A stretch of 64,000 nt of DNA from Gammaproteobacteria bacterium UBA4421 (GTDB taxonomy: Bacteria > Pseudomonadota > Gammaproteobacteria > Pseudomonadales > Azotimanducaceae): positions 134,257 to 198,256 of the forward strand of contig DGQF01000055.1 in NCBI GenBank assembly GCA_002389675.1, given 5' to 3'. The position numbers were made by a program, and so were the translations under genes. Under the pieces are notes generated by a model. It searched no databases. It was not told the origin of the DNA and saw nothing but the letters and a program-made list of their open reading frames with translations. Of this stretch, positions 1 to 7,975 are shown in pieces. Position 1 is the first letter of the stretch, and each line of letters opens with the position of its first letter.

Positions 1-506
1 TCTCGATCCAAGGCCATTTGCTCGTCCAGCGTAAAATCTATGTCGGTAGCGCTGTTTTCGATCTGAGCCAAAAGAAATTCCAAGCGGTTAATCACATGGG
101 CTTGATAGCGGTTGAAAATTTCAAACGCGGGTTTGAGATTGCCGCGCTTGAGGGCATCGTCGAGTTTGAAACGGTAGGATTCAAATTCTTCGATATCGCT
201 GGCTAAGAAGTAGGCGCGCCCGCCATCTAATGCGGCGAGATAGTTGTCAAAAATCTCGCTGGAAAGCTCATCATCAAGGGATTTTTTGACAAAGTGATTA
301 TGTCTGAGTTGTTCAACCACAGTGAGGCTGGTGCGCGCATGGGCATCAAGCGGCGCGAGTTTCTCAAAACTTTCCGTCAGCTGGGTGTCTTGAGAATCTG
401 CAGCGGACGTTTGAGCGGTATTGGCATGTGCGTGAAGGGAAAAAACGGCCAAACCAGTCATAACTAGCTTGTAGAGCCAAGTGCCTCGATGAATTTGCCA
501 CTGCAT
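1..506 (-). CDS. prc: Carboxy-terminal processing protease (tail-specific protease), N-terminal part
   Basis: The minus strand is open from an ATG at 504-506 to the window edge, giving about 168 residues. Residues 1-29 form a signal peptide (basic start, hydrophobic core, HAHA cleavage region). The rest matches the N-terminal domain of Prc/Tsp (DUF3340): a block reading VVEQLRHNHFVKKSLDDELS followed by an F-D-x-Y-L-x-x-L-D-x-x-R-x-Y-F-L pattern. Prc is a periplasmic serine protease that trims or degrades proteins from the C-terminus. The PDZ domain and the Ser/Lys catalytic pair lie beyond the window. The gene diverges from the FKBP lipoprotein at 816. The family assignment is firm even though only the first quarter is present. 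Confidence 0.85.
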   Translation of the reverse strand, partial: MQWQIHRGTWLYKLVMTGLAVFSLHAHANTAQTSAADSQDTQLTESFEKLAPLDAHARTSLTVVEQLRHNHFVKKSLDDELSSEIFDNYLAALDGGRAYFLASDIEEFESYRFKLDDALKRGNLKPAFEIFNRYQAHVINRLEFLLAQIENSATDIDFTLDEQMALDR

Positions 507-571
507 ACTGTGTGATACCTCTAGTTCCAGACCAATAATTAACCACTAATTGAGTAGTCCTCTGTTAAGAT

Positions 572-609
572 GCAAAGCGTAGAGCGCGTGCCTTGGCATG
601 CGCTTTGCC
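572..609. repeat. Intergenic imperfect inverted repeat
   Basis: Arms GCAAAGCG (572-579) and CGCTTTGC (601-608) enclose a second inverted pair, GCGCGTGCC/GGCATGCGC, so the stretch can fold into a hairpin with a bulge. It lies between the divergent prc and FKBP genes and has no T-run, so a regulatory or DNA-structural role is more likely than termination. Confidence 0.4.
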
Positions 610-815
610 AACTTAACGGTAGTGGGTTGGAAGCTATTGTGGCTCCCAAATTAAGAAGATACCCGCTACGCTGTGTGTGATACGTCAATTATCATGGGTT
701 TTGTGATATTCCCGATGCAGGATAACAGACCGCAGGTCAAATCCTGTGGGTTGAATGTAACCTGCGAGGGGCGGATCCCGCAATACCGGCTAATCGGACA
801 ATTAAGGACAATATC

Positions 816-1544
816 TTGAAAAATTCCCGCTTTAAAAGCGCGCTTGCAGGCATAAGCTTCGCAGTATTACTCACAGGATGTGATCAATCCGCGATAGCGG
901 AGCCCCAAGGCCAAACTGAAAAGGATCAAACTATGACACTGGATACGGCGATCGAAGAGGCCAGTTATCTGGTGGGTTATCAGCAGGCACAAGGGTTGTC
1001 ACAACAAGCCGCAGGTGCAATTGATATGCAGGCTTATTTGCAGGGTGCTGCGGATTTTGTGGCTGGCGGCGAAAGCCAAGTCAGTGCAGCTGAGCAAGCG
1101 CGCTTAATGCAAGCGTTGCAAGAGGCCGTATCTGCCAAGCAAATGGAAGCCAGTGCAGGTGTTCGAGCTGCAGGTGATCAATACAGAGCTGAGTTCGCTG
1201 CGCAGGAAGGTGTGGTTGAGTTGGAGTCAGGTTTGCTTTACGAGGTGATTACGCAGGGCACTGGTGAAAAACCCACAGCGGGAGATACGGTGTCGACGCA
1301 CTATCACGGTACTTTGATCGACGGCAGTGTGTTCGACAGTTCGGTTGAGCGCGGGCAGCCGGCCACTTTCCCCGTCAATGGTGTGATCGCAGGTTGGACT
1401 GAGGCACTTCAATTGATGCCGGTCGGTTCCAAGTGGCGTTTGGTTTTGCCGCCTGAACTTGCCTACGGTGACCGGGGCGCAGGCCAGGACATTGGCCCTG
1501 GCGCAACGCTGACCTTTGAGGTTGAGTTGCTAGAAATCCAGTAG
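816..1544 (+). CDS. FKBP-type peptidyl-prolyl cis-trans isomerase, lipoprotein
   Basis: This 242-residue protein has a lipoprotein signal with lipobox LLTG-C (Cys 22), an N-terminal helical dimerisation-like segment (about 40-125) and a C-terminal FKBP domain (about 138-242). The FKBP pocket residues are visible: YHG, FDSS, VIAGW and AYG. It is most like FkpA/Mip-type periplasmic prolyl isomerases, which assist folding of exported proteins, here probably anchored to a membrane by lipid. The start is TTG at 816, supported by AAGGA at 804-808 close upstream; no in-frame ATG precedes the signal peptide. It stands alone on the + strand and diverges from prc, also a periplasmic quality-control gene. 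Confidence 0.9.
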   Translation: MKNSRFKSALAGISFAVLLTGCDQSAIAEPQGQTEKDQTMTLDTAIEEASYLVGYQQAQGLSQQAAGAIDMQAYLQGAADFVAGGESQVSAAEQARLMQALQEAVSAKQMEASAGVRAAGDQYRAEFAAQEGVVELESGLLYEVITQGTGEKPTAGDTVSTHYHGTLIDGSVFDSSVERGQPATFPVNGVIAGWTEALQLMPVGSKWRLVLPPELAYGDRGAGQDIGPGATLTFEVELLEIQ

Positions 1545-1565
1545 TTTGGACAGTTTGTACGCTTA

Positions 1566-1588
1566 GATTCTGGCGAATGTCCAGAATC
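1566..1588 (+). terminator. Possible terminator hairpin downstream of the FKBP gene
   Basis: Perfect 8-bp arms GATTCTGG/CCAGAATC with a 7-nt loop lie 22 nt after the stop codon. No T-run follows, so intrinsic termination is uncertain. A second hairpin follows at 1609-1626. Confidence 0.4.
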
Positions 1589-1608
1589 GCTCAGTCATTG
1601 CTGATATG

Positions 1609-1626
1609 CCCCTCGTTCTCGAGGGG
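1609..1626 (+). terminator. Second hairpin downstream of the FKBP gene
   Basis: Arms CCCCTCG/CGAGGGG with a TTCT loop form a very stable stem. It lacks a T-run. Together with 1566-1588 it gives a double hairpin in the gap before the MFS gene. Confidence 0.4.
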
Positions 1627-1777
1627 TGATGCGAAACAACTTTGCGTTAACCTCAACTCAAAATTCTGTCACTATCGTGCTTAGCCTGGACCGAACACGA
1701 CGCGGTCTGGTTTAGGGGGCGATCTGTCAGTTTCAACCGAAGCGTCTATTTGGCGCCAATCGCAATTCAAAGCCTAC

Positions 1778-2953
1778 TTGAGCGGTGCCACGCTTTCTGG
1801 AATGGCATTGTCAATGCAGCAGTTGCTGCTGAGCTGGATACTCATCGGCGTGCTGGTTTTACCCGCGGATCAAGTTGGTTTAATTCAAGCGCTTATCGGC
1901 ATCCCCGGAATTTTCATTATGTTGATGGGCGGGGCTTTGGCTGACCGCGCCGACCCGCGCAATTTTCTGGTTGGTATCTACTTAATTGCGCCGATATTCC
2001 CCCTGTTTTTGATAGTGATGACTGCCGGTGGCTGGTTTTCGATTTGGAGCGTTGTGATATGGGGGCTAGGCATGGGTTTTGTGCAGTCCTACTCAATGCC
2101 GGCCCAACAAGCAATTCTTAATCGAGTCAGCGGCACTCAGGTGCAAAAGGCGGTGACCGCTGCAACAGCGTGCGGATTTGTCGTGCAGGTGATTGGCCTA
2201 GGTTTAGCAGGTCAGATCGACAAAGTGGGCGTGTCCGTCGTTTTATGGGGCCAAGCTCTGGTCATCGCCGCGGCAGGTGTGGCGATGTTAAGCGTAGAAA
2301 AGGTCTCTTTGTCCATTTCTCGTCCGGCGCAATCAGCAATGCGCGGCATTGTTCAGGGCCTGCAGGCGACGTTTAAAAGCAAAGTTATATTTGATGTGCT
2401 GACCATCAACTTTGTGTCTAGTATTTTTAATGCGGGTTCTTTTTTCACCGTATTTCCTTTTATCGTTAAATGGGTCTACGACGGAGACGCGTTTACGCTG
2501 TCTTGGTTAATGGCGGTTTTCTTTTCTGGGGCGGCACTGTCTAATTTTTTGTTGATGCGGTTTATGCCGCTGGTTCGGCCGGGACGGTTGTTTTTGTTGA
2601 TGCAATTATCCCGGATTGTGGTTCTCTACTTAATCTATTTGCACGGAGATTTGTGGTTATTGGTGCTTGGCACCTTTGGCTGGGGTCTCAATATGGGGGT
2701 TACCAGCAATTTAGCGCGGGCGATTGTGCAAGAATCTGCAGCACCTGAATTCAGGGGGCGTGTTTTGTCTGTGTTTAGCGTAGGTATGGTAGGAAGCGCG
2801 CCGATTGGTGCGATTGTGTTAGGTGTTTTGATAGAATATTGGGGTGCATTGGACGCGCTAATACCGGCTATGGTGCTGTCGTTGCTGTTGTATATATATG
2901 GTGCTGGATTTACCGAAGTTTGGCGTTACCGAAGTGACAAAAAATATGACTGA
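1778..2953 (+). CDS. MFS transporter (EntS-like)
   Basis: This polytopic protein of about 391 residues belongs to the major facilitator superfamily, with around ten to twelve hydrophobic segments and an MFS signature loop after the second helix (GGALADRADPRN). The motif near residue 115 (NRVSGTQVQKAV) is shared with the second MFS protein at 56597 (NHVAGSHVQRTV), so the two are paralogues. The substrate is unknown; relatives export siderophores or drugs. The start is unclear. The TTG at 1778 would cut into the first helix, and the frame stays open and protein-like back to a TAG at 1682 without an ATG or GTG. A CTG at 1724 preceded by GGGGG (1715-1719) is a possible true start. The 3' end overlaps pdxH by 8 nt. 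Confidence 0.8.
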   Translation: MSGATLSGMALSMQQLLLSWILIGVLVLPADQVGLIQALIGIPGIFIMLMGGALADRADPRNFLVGIYLIAPIFPLFLIVMTAGGWFSIWSVVIWGLGMGFVQSYSMPAQQAILNRVSGTQVQKAVTAATACGFVVQVIGLGLAGQIDKVGVSVVLWGQALVIAAAGVAMLSVEKVSLSISRPAQSAMRGIVQGLQATFKSKVIFDVLTINFVSSIFNAGSFFTVFPFIVKWVYDGDAFTLSWLMAVFFSGAALSNFLLMRFMPLVRPGRLFLLMQLSRIVVLYLIYLHGDLWLLVLGTFGWGLNMGVTSNLARAIVQESAAPEFRGRVLSVFSVGMVGSAPIGAIVLGVLIEYWGALDALIPAMVLSLLLYIYGAGFTEVWRYRSDKKYD

Positions 2954-3584
2954 CGACCAAAGAACAATTCGAAGGGATTACGATCTAGGCGAACTGCGTC
3001 GTGCTAATTTAGAGCTTGATCCAAAAGTCCAATTTTCGCACTGGATTAATCGAGCAATTGAGGAAGCATTGATTGATGCAACAGCAATGACGCTGGCGAC
3101 GGCAAACGCTGCTGGGCGACCGTCTGTTCGTATTGTTTTGCTCAAGCATTTTGATGAACGAGGATTTGCTTGGTACACCAGTTACCACAGTCAAAAAGGG
3201 CGCGAATTAGCGGAAAATCCAAACGCTTCTTTGTTGTTTCATTGGCGAGAGTTGGAGCGACAAGTCCGCATTAGCGGCACAGTGACTCGACTTTCTCAGG
3301 GTGACTCGAAAGCTTATTTCGAATCGCGACCCCGAGAAAGTCAGTACTCTGCTGCGGCCAGTGACCAGTCTTTTGTAATCGCTAACCGTGCGGCGCTTGA
3401 AGCTAAAGTGGATGCGTTGTTGCGCCAAGGTGGCGCACCCTTGGCTATGCCTGAGCATTGGGGCGGATATCTGTTGCAGCCATCTGAATATGAATTCTGG
3501 CAGGGCCGCACAGGACGGCTGCATGACCGGTTTATCTATCGCAAAACCGCCACCGGTTGGCACATCGATCGTTTGCAACCGTAA
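2946..3584 (+). CDS. pdxH: Pyridoxamine 5'-phosphate oxidase
   Basis: This 212-residue protein is the usual length for PdxH, the FMN enzyme that oxidises pyridoxine or pyridoxamine 5'-phosphate to pyridoxal 5'-phosphate (last step of vitamin B6 supply and salvage). Family blocks are clear: RIVLLKHFDERGFAWYTSYH with the following SQKGREL in the FMN-binding half, QVRISGTV in the middle, and the C-terminal EFWQGRTGRLHDR. I place the start at ATG 2946 because this gives the family length; the frame is open further upstream. It overlaps the end of the MFS gene by 8 nt, so the two are probably cotranscribed. No strong Shine-Dalgarno is seen, which fits coupled translation. Confidence 0.95.
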   Translation: MTDDQRTIRRDYDLGELRRANLELDPKVQFSHWINRAIEEALIDATAMTLATANAAGRPSVRIVLLKHFDERGFAWYTSYHSQKGRELAENPNASLLFHWRELERQVRISGTVTRLSQGDSKAYFESRPRESQYSAAASDQSFVIANRAALEAKVDALLRQGGAPLAMPEHWGGYLLQPSEYEFWQGRTGRLHDRFIYRKTATGWHIDRLQP

Positions 3585-3647
3585 CCGATCCGTCTGTTGT
3601 GGATTGAGCGTGGCTCTTGTTAGTGGCTTTATTAGTCCGTGCGATTT

Positions 3648-4334
3648 TTACAGCGTAGGGCACAAAGGCGCGATTTTTTGTCCGACAACGCTGAAACAAA
3701 AATTAGCGCAGGTTGTTTCCGCAAGTTCGATCACTTGGTCTGCGTCGATGTTCTCGATGTTCATCAGCGGCCCGGCAAGATTTGAAGAGGAAGGCCTTAC
3801 GCCATAACAGGGCGGATAGCGATACAGGGTGGGATATCGCGCGACCAGTTGGTCGTAGGCGATTTGCGTCGGGTCTTTTTCCGCTGGCCTGGGCTGTGTA
3901 CCTTGCAGTTGTGCCATAAGTGCGGTGTTGCGGTACCAATAGACTTTGAGTTGCTGGTTGTCCTGTTTGAGCACGTGAATTGCCGTCATGTGCGCTCCGC
4001 TGTTTGTTTTCCCCGACAGGTTCACTTCAATAAAGTTGCCGCAGACGTCCGCAAAACAATCCATGGGAATAATGCTATCGATGTTGAAATCATTGGGAGC
4101 AACGGTGGCGGCAGCCTCAAGCAATTCGGCGCAGGTGAACTGAGGATGCTTGAGCATGCCCAGTCCGTGACAGAGTGTGTCTTGCCTGCTGCCCTGGTGG
4201 GCCTGCGAGTACCACTGGTCGAGAAAAATTTTAATGCGGGCGCTTTGTTCGGCTTTGCTGTCAGCGCAGCCCAAGACGAGCAGCAGTGCAGTGCACAAAA
4301 GTGTCTGTAAAGCCGCTTTCAATGTCATTGCCAT
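3648..4334 (-). CDS. Hypothetical lipoprotein
   Basis: A minus-strand protein of about 228 residues starts at ATG 4332-4334 (a second ATG lies two codons in). It carries a lipoprotein signal ending in V-L-G-C (Cys 23). The mature part is cysteine-rich for a lipoprotein (CHGLG, FTCAELL, MDCFADVCGNF, PPCYGV, CANFCFS), which would suit disulphides in the periplasm. I do not recognise a domain. The reading frame is open upstream to 4451, but that stretch overlaps a thiolase remnant in another frame and does not look like signal sequence, so the shorter start is preferred. The gene is convergent with pdxH. Confidence 0.65.
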   Translation of the reverse strand: MAMTLKAALQTLLCTALLLVLGCADSKAEQSARIKIFLDQWYSQAHQGSRQDTLCHGLGMLKHPQFTCAELLEAAATVAPNDFNIDSIIPMDCFADVCGNFIEVNLSGKTNSGAHMTAIHVLKQDNQQLKVYWYRNTALMAQLQGTQPRPAEKDPTQIAYDQLVARYPTLYRYPPCYGVRPSSSNLAGPLMNIENIDADQVIELAETTCANFCFSVVGQKIAPLCPTL

Positions 4335-4341
4335 AAGGGGT

Positions 4342-4470
4342 CTAGACGCGTTCGATGATGATAGCGGCCGCCAAGTTGACGGCGGTGATGCCGGGGCCGG
4401 AGAAACGGTCGAGGGTAACGGCGTTGGCTTTTTGATCCCAGCCGGCGTCAATAATATAAGCGTCTGTCAT
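4342..4470 (-). pseudogene. Thiolase (acetyl-CoA acetyltransferase) remnant
   Basis: A 42-codon ORF reads MTDAYIIDA followed directly by GWDQKANAVTLDRFSGPG and ITAVNLAAA. Established thiolases start with an M-T-x-A-Y-I-x-D-A strand, and about 70 residues later carry an A-G-W-D-Q ... V-T-L-N-R-F-C-G-S-G-x-x-A-V-N-L-A-A block with the nucleophilic Cys. Here the two blocks are joined as if the DNA between them were deleted, the catalytic Cys has become Ser, and a TAG ends the frame soon after. It lies between a crotonase and a lipoprotein gene, so a beta-oxidation pair may once have stood here. It is most likely non-functional, though the ORF remains intact. Confidence 0.7.
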
Positions 4471-4541
4471 GATGGTTTTCCGGAGTATGATGGGTTGACC
4501 GAGTGAGTCTAACGAAGAAATAGATTTACTCTAGCCGTTTG

Positions 4542-4560
4542 AGGGGCCAGCTGGGCCCCT
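4542..4560 (-). terminator. Hairpin downstream of the crotonase gene
   Basis: Perfect arms AGGGGCC/GGCCCCT with a 5-nt loop lie 17 nt beyond the stop codon of the enoyl-CoA hydratase gene. No T-run follows on the minus strand, so it is only a possible terminator. Confidence 0.4.
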
Positions 4561-4576
4561 GTTGTCATCGGGAAAC

Positions 4577-5368
4577 CTAGCGTCCCTTAAACTCAGCTTT
4601 TCGCTTTTCCATGAATGACGCCATTCCTTCTTTGAAATCCGCCGACTGGAATAGGGGCAATAACTGCAAAAAGACGTGATGTACGTGATCGTTGAAGGTT
4701 TCATTCATGCCCATACGCATCATCCTTTTGGAAGCCTGTACCGCCAACGGGGCATTCTGCGCAATCTCTGCAGCCAGATGTTTGGCTCGGTCTTGCACCT
4801 CGTTACGCTCGACAATATGTGAGACTAGCCCCATCTCTTGGCTGTCTTGAGCAGATAGAGTTTTCCCGGTGAATATGATCTCGGATGCTTTAGACCAGCC
4901 AATCAACCGGGGTAATATCCATGTGCCCCCGGATTCAGGGACCACTCCGCGGGCGGTGAAGGCAGCAGCCAGTTTCGCTTCCTGCGCCATGATGCGGATG
5001 TCGCAACCCAGGGCCATATCCATGCCATAGCCCGCAGCAGATCCGTTAATTGCAGCTATTGTTGGTGTATCAAGATTGTGCAGTACTGTCGGTGGCGTAT
5101 TGCGTAAATCCAGGTTTGCAGGTTGTCGGTCGTTGTTAGCCAGATTGTTGGTGATGTCACTGCCGCGCAGGTCAAGCCCAGCGCAAAAGAATTTGCCAGT
5201 GCCGGTGATGATGATTGCACGCACTTGACGGTCGGCGTCAGCAGTTAACAACATTTCAGTGACGCTATTTAGCATTGACGGTGAAATTGTGTTTTGTCTG
5301 TCGGGCCGGTTAAAAGTGATGGTCGCGACGTGATCTGCGACTTCATACAGGACTGCGTCGTTAGACAT
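4577..5368 (-). CDS. Enoyl-CoA hydratase/isomerase family protein (crotonase)
   Basis: This 263-residue protein has the crotonase fold: the N-terminal FNRPDRQNTISPSML, the oxyanion-hole strand KFFCAGLDLRG, the second oxyanion region AAINGSAAGYGMDMALGCD, and V-V-P-E-S-G-G-T-W with a Glu at the catalytic position. These enzymes hydrate or isomerise enoyl-CoA thioesters in beta-oxidation; the exact substrate cannot be read from the sequence. The start is ATG 5366-5368 because it has an AGAGGA Shine-Dalgarno at good spacing; the frame is open further upstream to 5431. It stands just upstream of a thiolase remnant on the same strand. Confidence 0.88.
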   Translation of the reverse strand: MSNDAVLYEVADHVATITFNRPDRQNTISPSMLNSVTEMLLTADADRQVRAIIITGTGKFFCAGLDLRGSDITNNLANNDRQPANLDLRNTPPTVLHNLDTPTIAAINGSAAGYGMDMALGCDIRIMAQEAKLAAAFTARGVVPESGGTWILPRLIGWSKASEIIFTGKTLSAQDSQEMGLVSHIVERNEVQDRAKHLAAEIAQNAPLAVQASKRMMRMGMNETFNDHVHHVFLQLLPLFQSADFKEGMASFMEKRKAEFKGR

Positions 5369-5452
5369 ATTGAATATCCTCTTGGGTGTATATGGAGAAG
5401 AAACGGTAAAGGTGTGATCACAATCTTGCAATCGTTGTCATTTGTCGGGGAT

Positions 5453-6253
5453 TTAACCGCTGCGAGAAGGCATCTTCTCCTCGCTGATCGCGTACTCGGC
5501 TTCGATGGGTATGCACAGGTAATTGCCGTCTTCGCGTTGCTCGGTCCATGGTAAAACAGGCACCACCGGTTTGGCTTTTGCCGTGGCCATTGCTTCGGCT
5601 GGAGTTTTTGATTCTGCTAGTTTCTCAAGATTTCTCAAGGTTGGGAAAATAACTGTCTTAGTGCCGGCGGCGGCTTCTGCGACCGCATCGGCAGGGCTAA
5701 TCCAAACAGAATCGACTGATTCATAGCCGTCGTGCAAGGCGACATGGTCAGCTGGTGCAAGGGCCAAATAAAAGTGAGTGTCGAAGCGTTTTGGCATCAT
5801 TTCGGGTGTTATCCAATGTGCAAAATGGACCAACGTATCGCAGGCAAGGATCAGTTGCTCTTTTGCGAGAAAATCCAGTAATGACACTTCACCAGAATTG
5901 AGAGCTTCACGATAGTGTTCAAGCGAGGCCAGTCGTTTGCCCGAGATCAGTTTTTGTGACCCAACTTCTCTGGCTAACAGTACGCCACACTCCTCAAAGG
6001 CCTCGCGGATCGCGCTGACTTGGATAGCGCGCGCCGCGGGTTCTGTTGCAGCTCCTGTCAGGTGCGGTTGGAGTGCATCGTCAAAGTCTTGGGGGTCAGC
6101 CTTGCCGCCGGGAAAAACCAGTGCTCCGGAGGCAAAGTCGATTTGATGGTGACGCACAACCATGAAGACTTCGAGAGCGGCAGCATCCTCTCTGAGTAAC
6201 AAGATCGTACCTGATGGTTTTGCCGGTGGTGGGGATGGGTTAGTGTCGCTCAT
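5453..6253 (-). CDS. Nudix hydrolase (NUDT19/CoA-diphosphatase-like)
   Basis: This protein of about 266 residues has an extended Nudix box: VFPGGKADPQDFDDA, an insertion of about 25 residues, then REAFEECGVLLA, which holds the metal-binding Glu residues. The split box and the following HFAHWITP segment resemble the NUDT19 (RP2) group, whose studied members cleave CoA and acyl-CoA diphosphates; that activity is an inference here. The start is ATG 6251-6253; an alternative in-frame start lies at 6313. It is on the same strand as the crotonase, with an 84-nt gap. Confidence 0.85.
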   Translation of the reverse strand: MSDTNPSPPPAKPSGTILLLREDAAALEVFMVVRHHQIDFASGALVFPGGKADPQDFDDALQPHLTGAATEPAARAIQVSAIREAFEECGVLLAREVGSQKLISGKRLASLEHYREALNSGEVSLLDFLAKEQLILACDTLVHFAHWITPEMMPKRFDTHFYLALAPADHVALHDGYESVDSVWISPADAVAEAAAGTKTVIFPTLRNLEKLAESKTPAEAMATAKAKPVVPVLPWTEQREDGNYLCIPIEAEYAISEEKMPSRSG

Positions 6254-6462
6254 TTTTGTGGTGCCTATGTTCGGATTGAGATTTTGTCGTTGGTTTAGCG
6301 ACACCAAGTTCATGCTTTGCCCGAGTATAAGTGCCCCGAGATCACCTTGGTCAGCCCAGTGATATTCGCTTATGTCTGTGCTTATGGCAAACTCCGGCGT
6401 TCTGCAACAAGGCGCTCTTTGGAAGCCTTGGCGTTTTGTAATGAGTGGAGGTTAGGGTACTG

Positions 6463-6852
6463 ATGTCGATTTTGGTGGTTTTCTTGGTGGCAGCAGGCAC
6501 TTACGTTTACCTGCGTCATGTGCGAATTGCTCGGCAACATTGGCTGTCAAAATTGAACCTCCCCGGACGTTGGTATCGGCAGGATAAGCCAGACAGCCTC
6601 TTGGTGCTTAGTGGCGGGTTAGACGAGGGTGATTTTACGTTTGCGCAGTTCAGCGGGCGGTGGCGTTTGGTCGGTCATAGCCTCTGCTTTGATGTTGCCG
6701 GAGACACAACGGTGTTTGATTTGCATTTTTTCCGTGCTGGAGAAATAGGTTTAGAGGATAAAAATGGTGTGCGTATCCTTTATAGCAAACAAGCAACGAA
6801 TGTGATTCCTTTGCATCGGCGCCGCGCGGCTGACTCGGATGGGTCAGCGTGA
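6463..6852 (+). CDS. Hypothetical single-pass membrane protein
   Basis: This protein of about 129 residues has one N-terminal membrane helix (MSILVVFLVAAGTYVYL) followed by a small, probably beta-rich cytoplasmic domain rich in Trp and Phe (LPGRWYRQ, FAQFSGRWRLVGHSLCFDV) and a basic tail. I do not recognise a family. GGAGG at 6447-6451 precedes the ATG at 6463 by 11 nt; an alternative GTG start lies at 6445. It stands upstream of the DUF815 ATPase on the same strand. Confidence 0.6.
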   Translation: MSILVVFLVAAGTYVYLRHVRIARQHWLSKLNLPGRWYRQDKPDSLLVLSGGLDEGDFTFAQFSGRWRLVGHSLCFDVAGDTTVFDLHFFRAGEIGLEDKNGVRILYSKQATNVIPLHRRRAADSDGSA

Positions 6853-6869
6853 TTAGTTAAGGTCAAGCT

Positions 6870-6888
6870 GCCCATAGCGGTTATGGGC
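6870..6888 (+). terminator. Intergenic hairpin
   Basis: Perfect arms GCCCATA/TATGGGC with loop GCGGT lie 17 nt after the stop codon of the 6463 gene. No T-run is present, so termination is only possible. Confidence 0.3.
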
Positions 6889-7028
6889 GTGCGGTGCCGG
6901 CCACTCTGTATCTGCTCAGGAGGTCTTCTCAGGGGTTGAATAACACGAAATTTGCGGCGTACATGGGTCCATCTGGTGGCGGACTTGCGTACAATGAAAA
7001 GCCCGAGTATTGATCTAAGCTGAGCAAC

Positions 7029-7958
7029 TTGTCTGATATAAGTCCCCCTTCTCAAAACAGCGAAACCAGTGAGAGCACGCTGTTAAATACAGTTCTGCAG
7101 CGATTGTTGCTGCTGTTACCTAATCCGCAAAAAATTGATTGGCGGTCACACCAAGCGGCGGTCTGGCGGGTTTCAAAATGGCAGGGTAGTTTGGTTGCAA
7201 ATGCCGAATTAGACACTCTGACGCTAGAAGATCTGCTGCATGTCGATGATCAAAAAGAAACATTGGTGGCGAATACAGAGCAATTGCTGGCAGGTCTGCC
7301 TGCCAATAACGTGCTCATGTGGGGCGCGCGTGGGACGGGCAAAAGCTCTTTGATTCATGCGTTGCTCAATGCTTACGTCCCGCAAGGATTGCGGTTGGTC
7401 GAGGTAAGCCGGGAACAACTTGCAGATTTAGGTGATGTCGTTGCGCAGTTGGCGACGAGCCCTTACAAATTCATTATTTTTTGCGATGATCTTTCATTTG
7501 AGGCTAATGATCCGTCTTACAAGGCGTTAAAAAGTGCGCTGGAAGGATCGATATTTAAGACGGCGAAAAATGTCTTGATTTATGCCACTTCTAACAGACG
7601 GCATTTAGTGCCAGAACACATGAGTGATAATCAGAATATGAAGGTGGCTGAAGGGGAGCTGCATGAGAGTGAGGCGGTCGAAGAAAAAATTTCGCTGTCT
7701 GACCGGTTTGGGGTTTGGCTGTCTTTTTATCCGTTTCGCCAAGATGTTTATCTGGACGTTGTGCGGCACTGGGTGTCAAAACTTGGGCATGAATTTGGTG
7801 CGAATATTGATCTGGAGGCAGAGGACATGCGACTGCACGCTTTGCGCTGGGCGCTGGCTCGTGGTGTGAGAAACGGCAGGACTGCGCAATATTTTGCTCG
7901 CCATTGGGTTGGGCAGCAGGTGTTGCGTCAGCGGGCGGAAGCGCTCAGAAGCGGTTAA
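7029..7958 (+). CDS. DUF815 family P-loop ATPase
   Basis: This 309-residue AAA-type ATPase has a Walker A GARGTGKS (residues 99-106), a Walker B FIIFCDDLSF (about 149-157), sensor-like YATSNRRHLVPE, and the C-terminal GVRNGRTAQYFARHW expected of DUF815. DUF815 proteins are widespread, usually single-copy and poorly characterised. The start is TTG 7029, since no ATG is available before the conserved region. The downstream DUF481 gene begins 17 nt after its stop, so they may share a transcript. Confidence 0.85.
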   Translation: MSDISPPSQNSETSESTLLNTVLQRLLLLLPNPQKIDWRSHQAAVWRVSKWQGSLVANAELDTLTLEDLLHVDDQKETLVANTEQLLAGLPANNVLMWGARGTGKSSLIHALLNAYVPQGLRLVEVSREQLADLGDVVAQLATSPYKFIIFCDDLSFEANDPSYKALKSALEGSIFKTAKNVLIYATSNRRHLVPEHMSDNQNMKVAEGELHESEAVEEKISLSDRFGVWLSFYPFRQDVYLDVVRHWVSKLGHEFGANIDLEAEDMRLHALRWALARGVRNGRTAQYFARHWVGQQVLRQRAEALRSG

Positions 7959-7975
7959 TTTTGAGGGTCAGACGT

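Noticed and set aside
3849..4310. A 153-codon + frame across the lipoprotein gene
   Set aside because: It is antisense to a frame with a clear lipoprotein signal and has no domain or ribosome site of its own.
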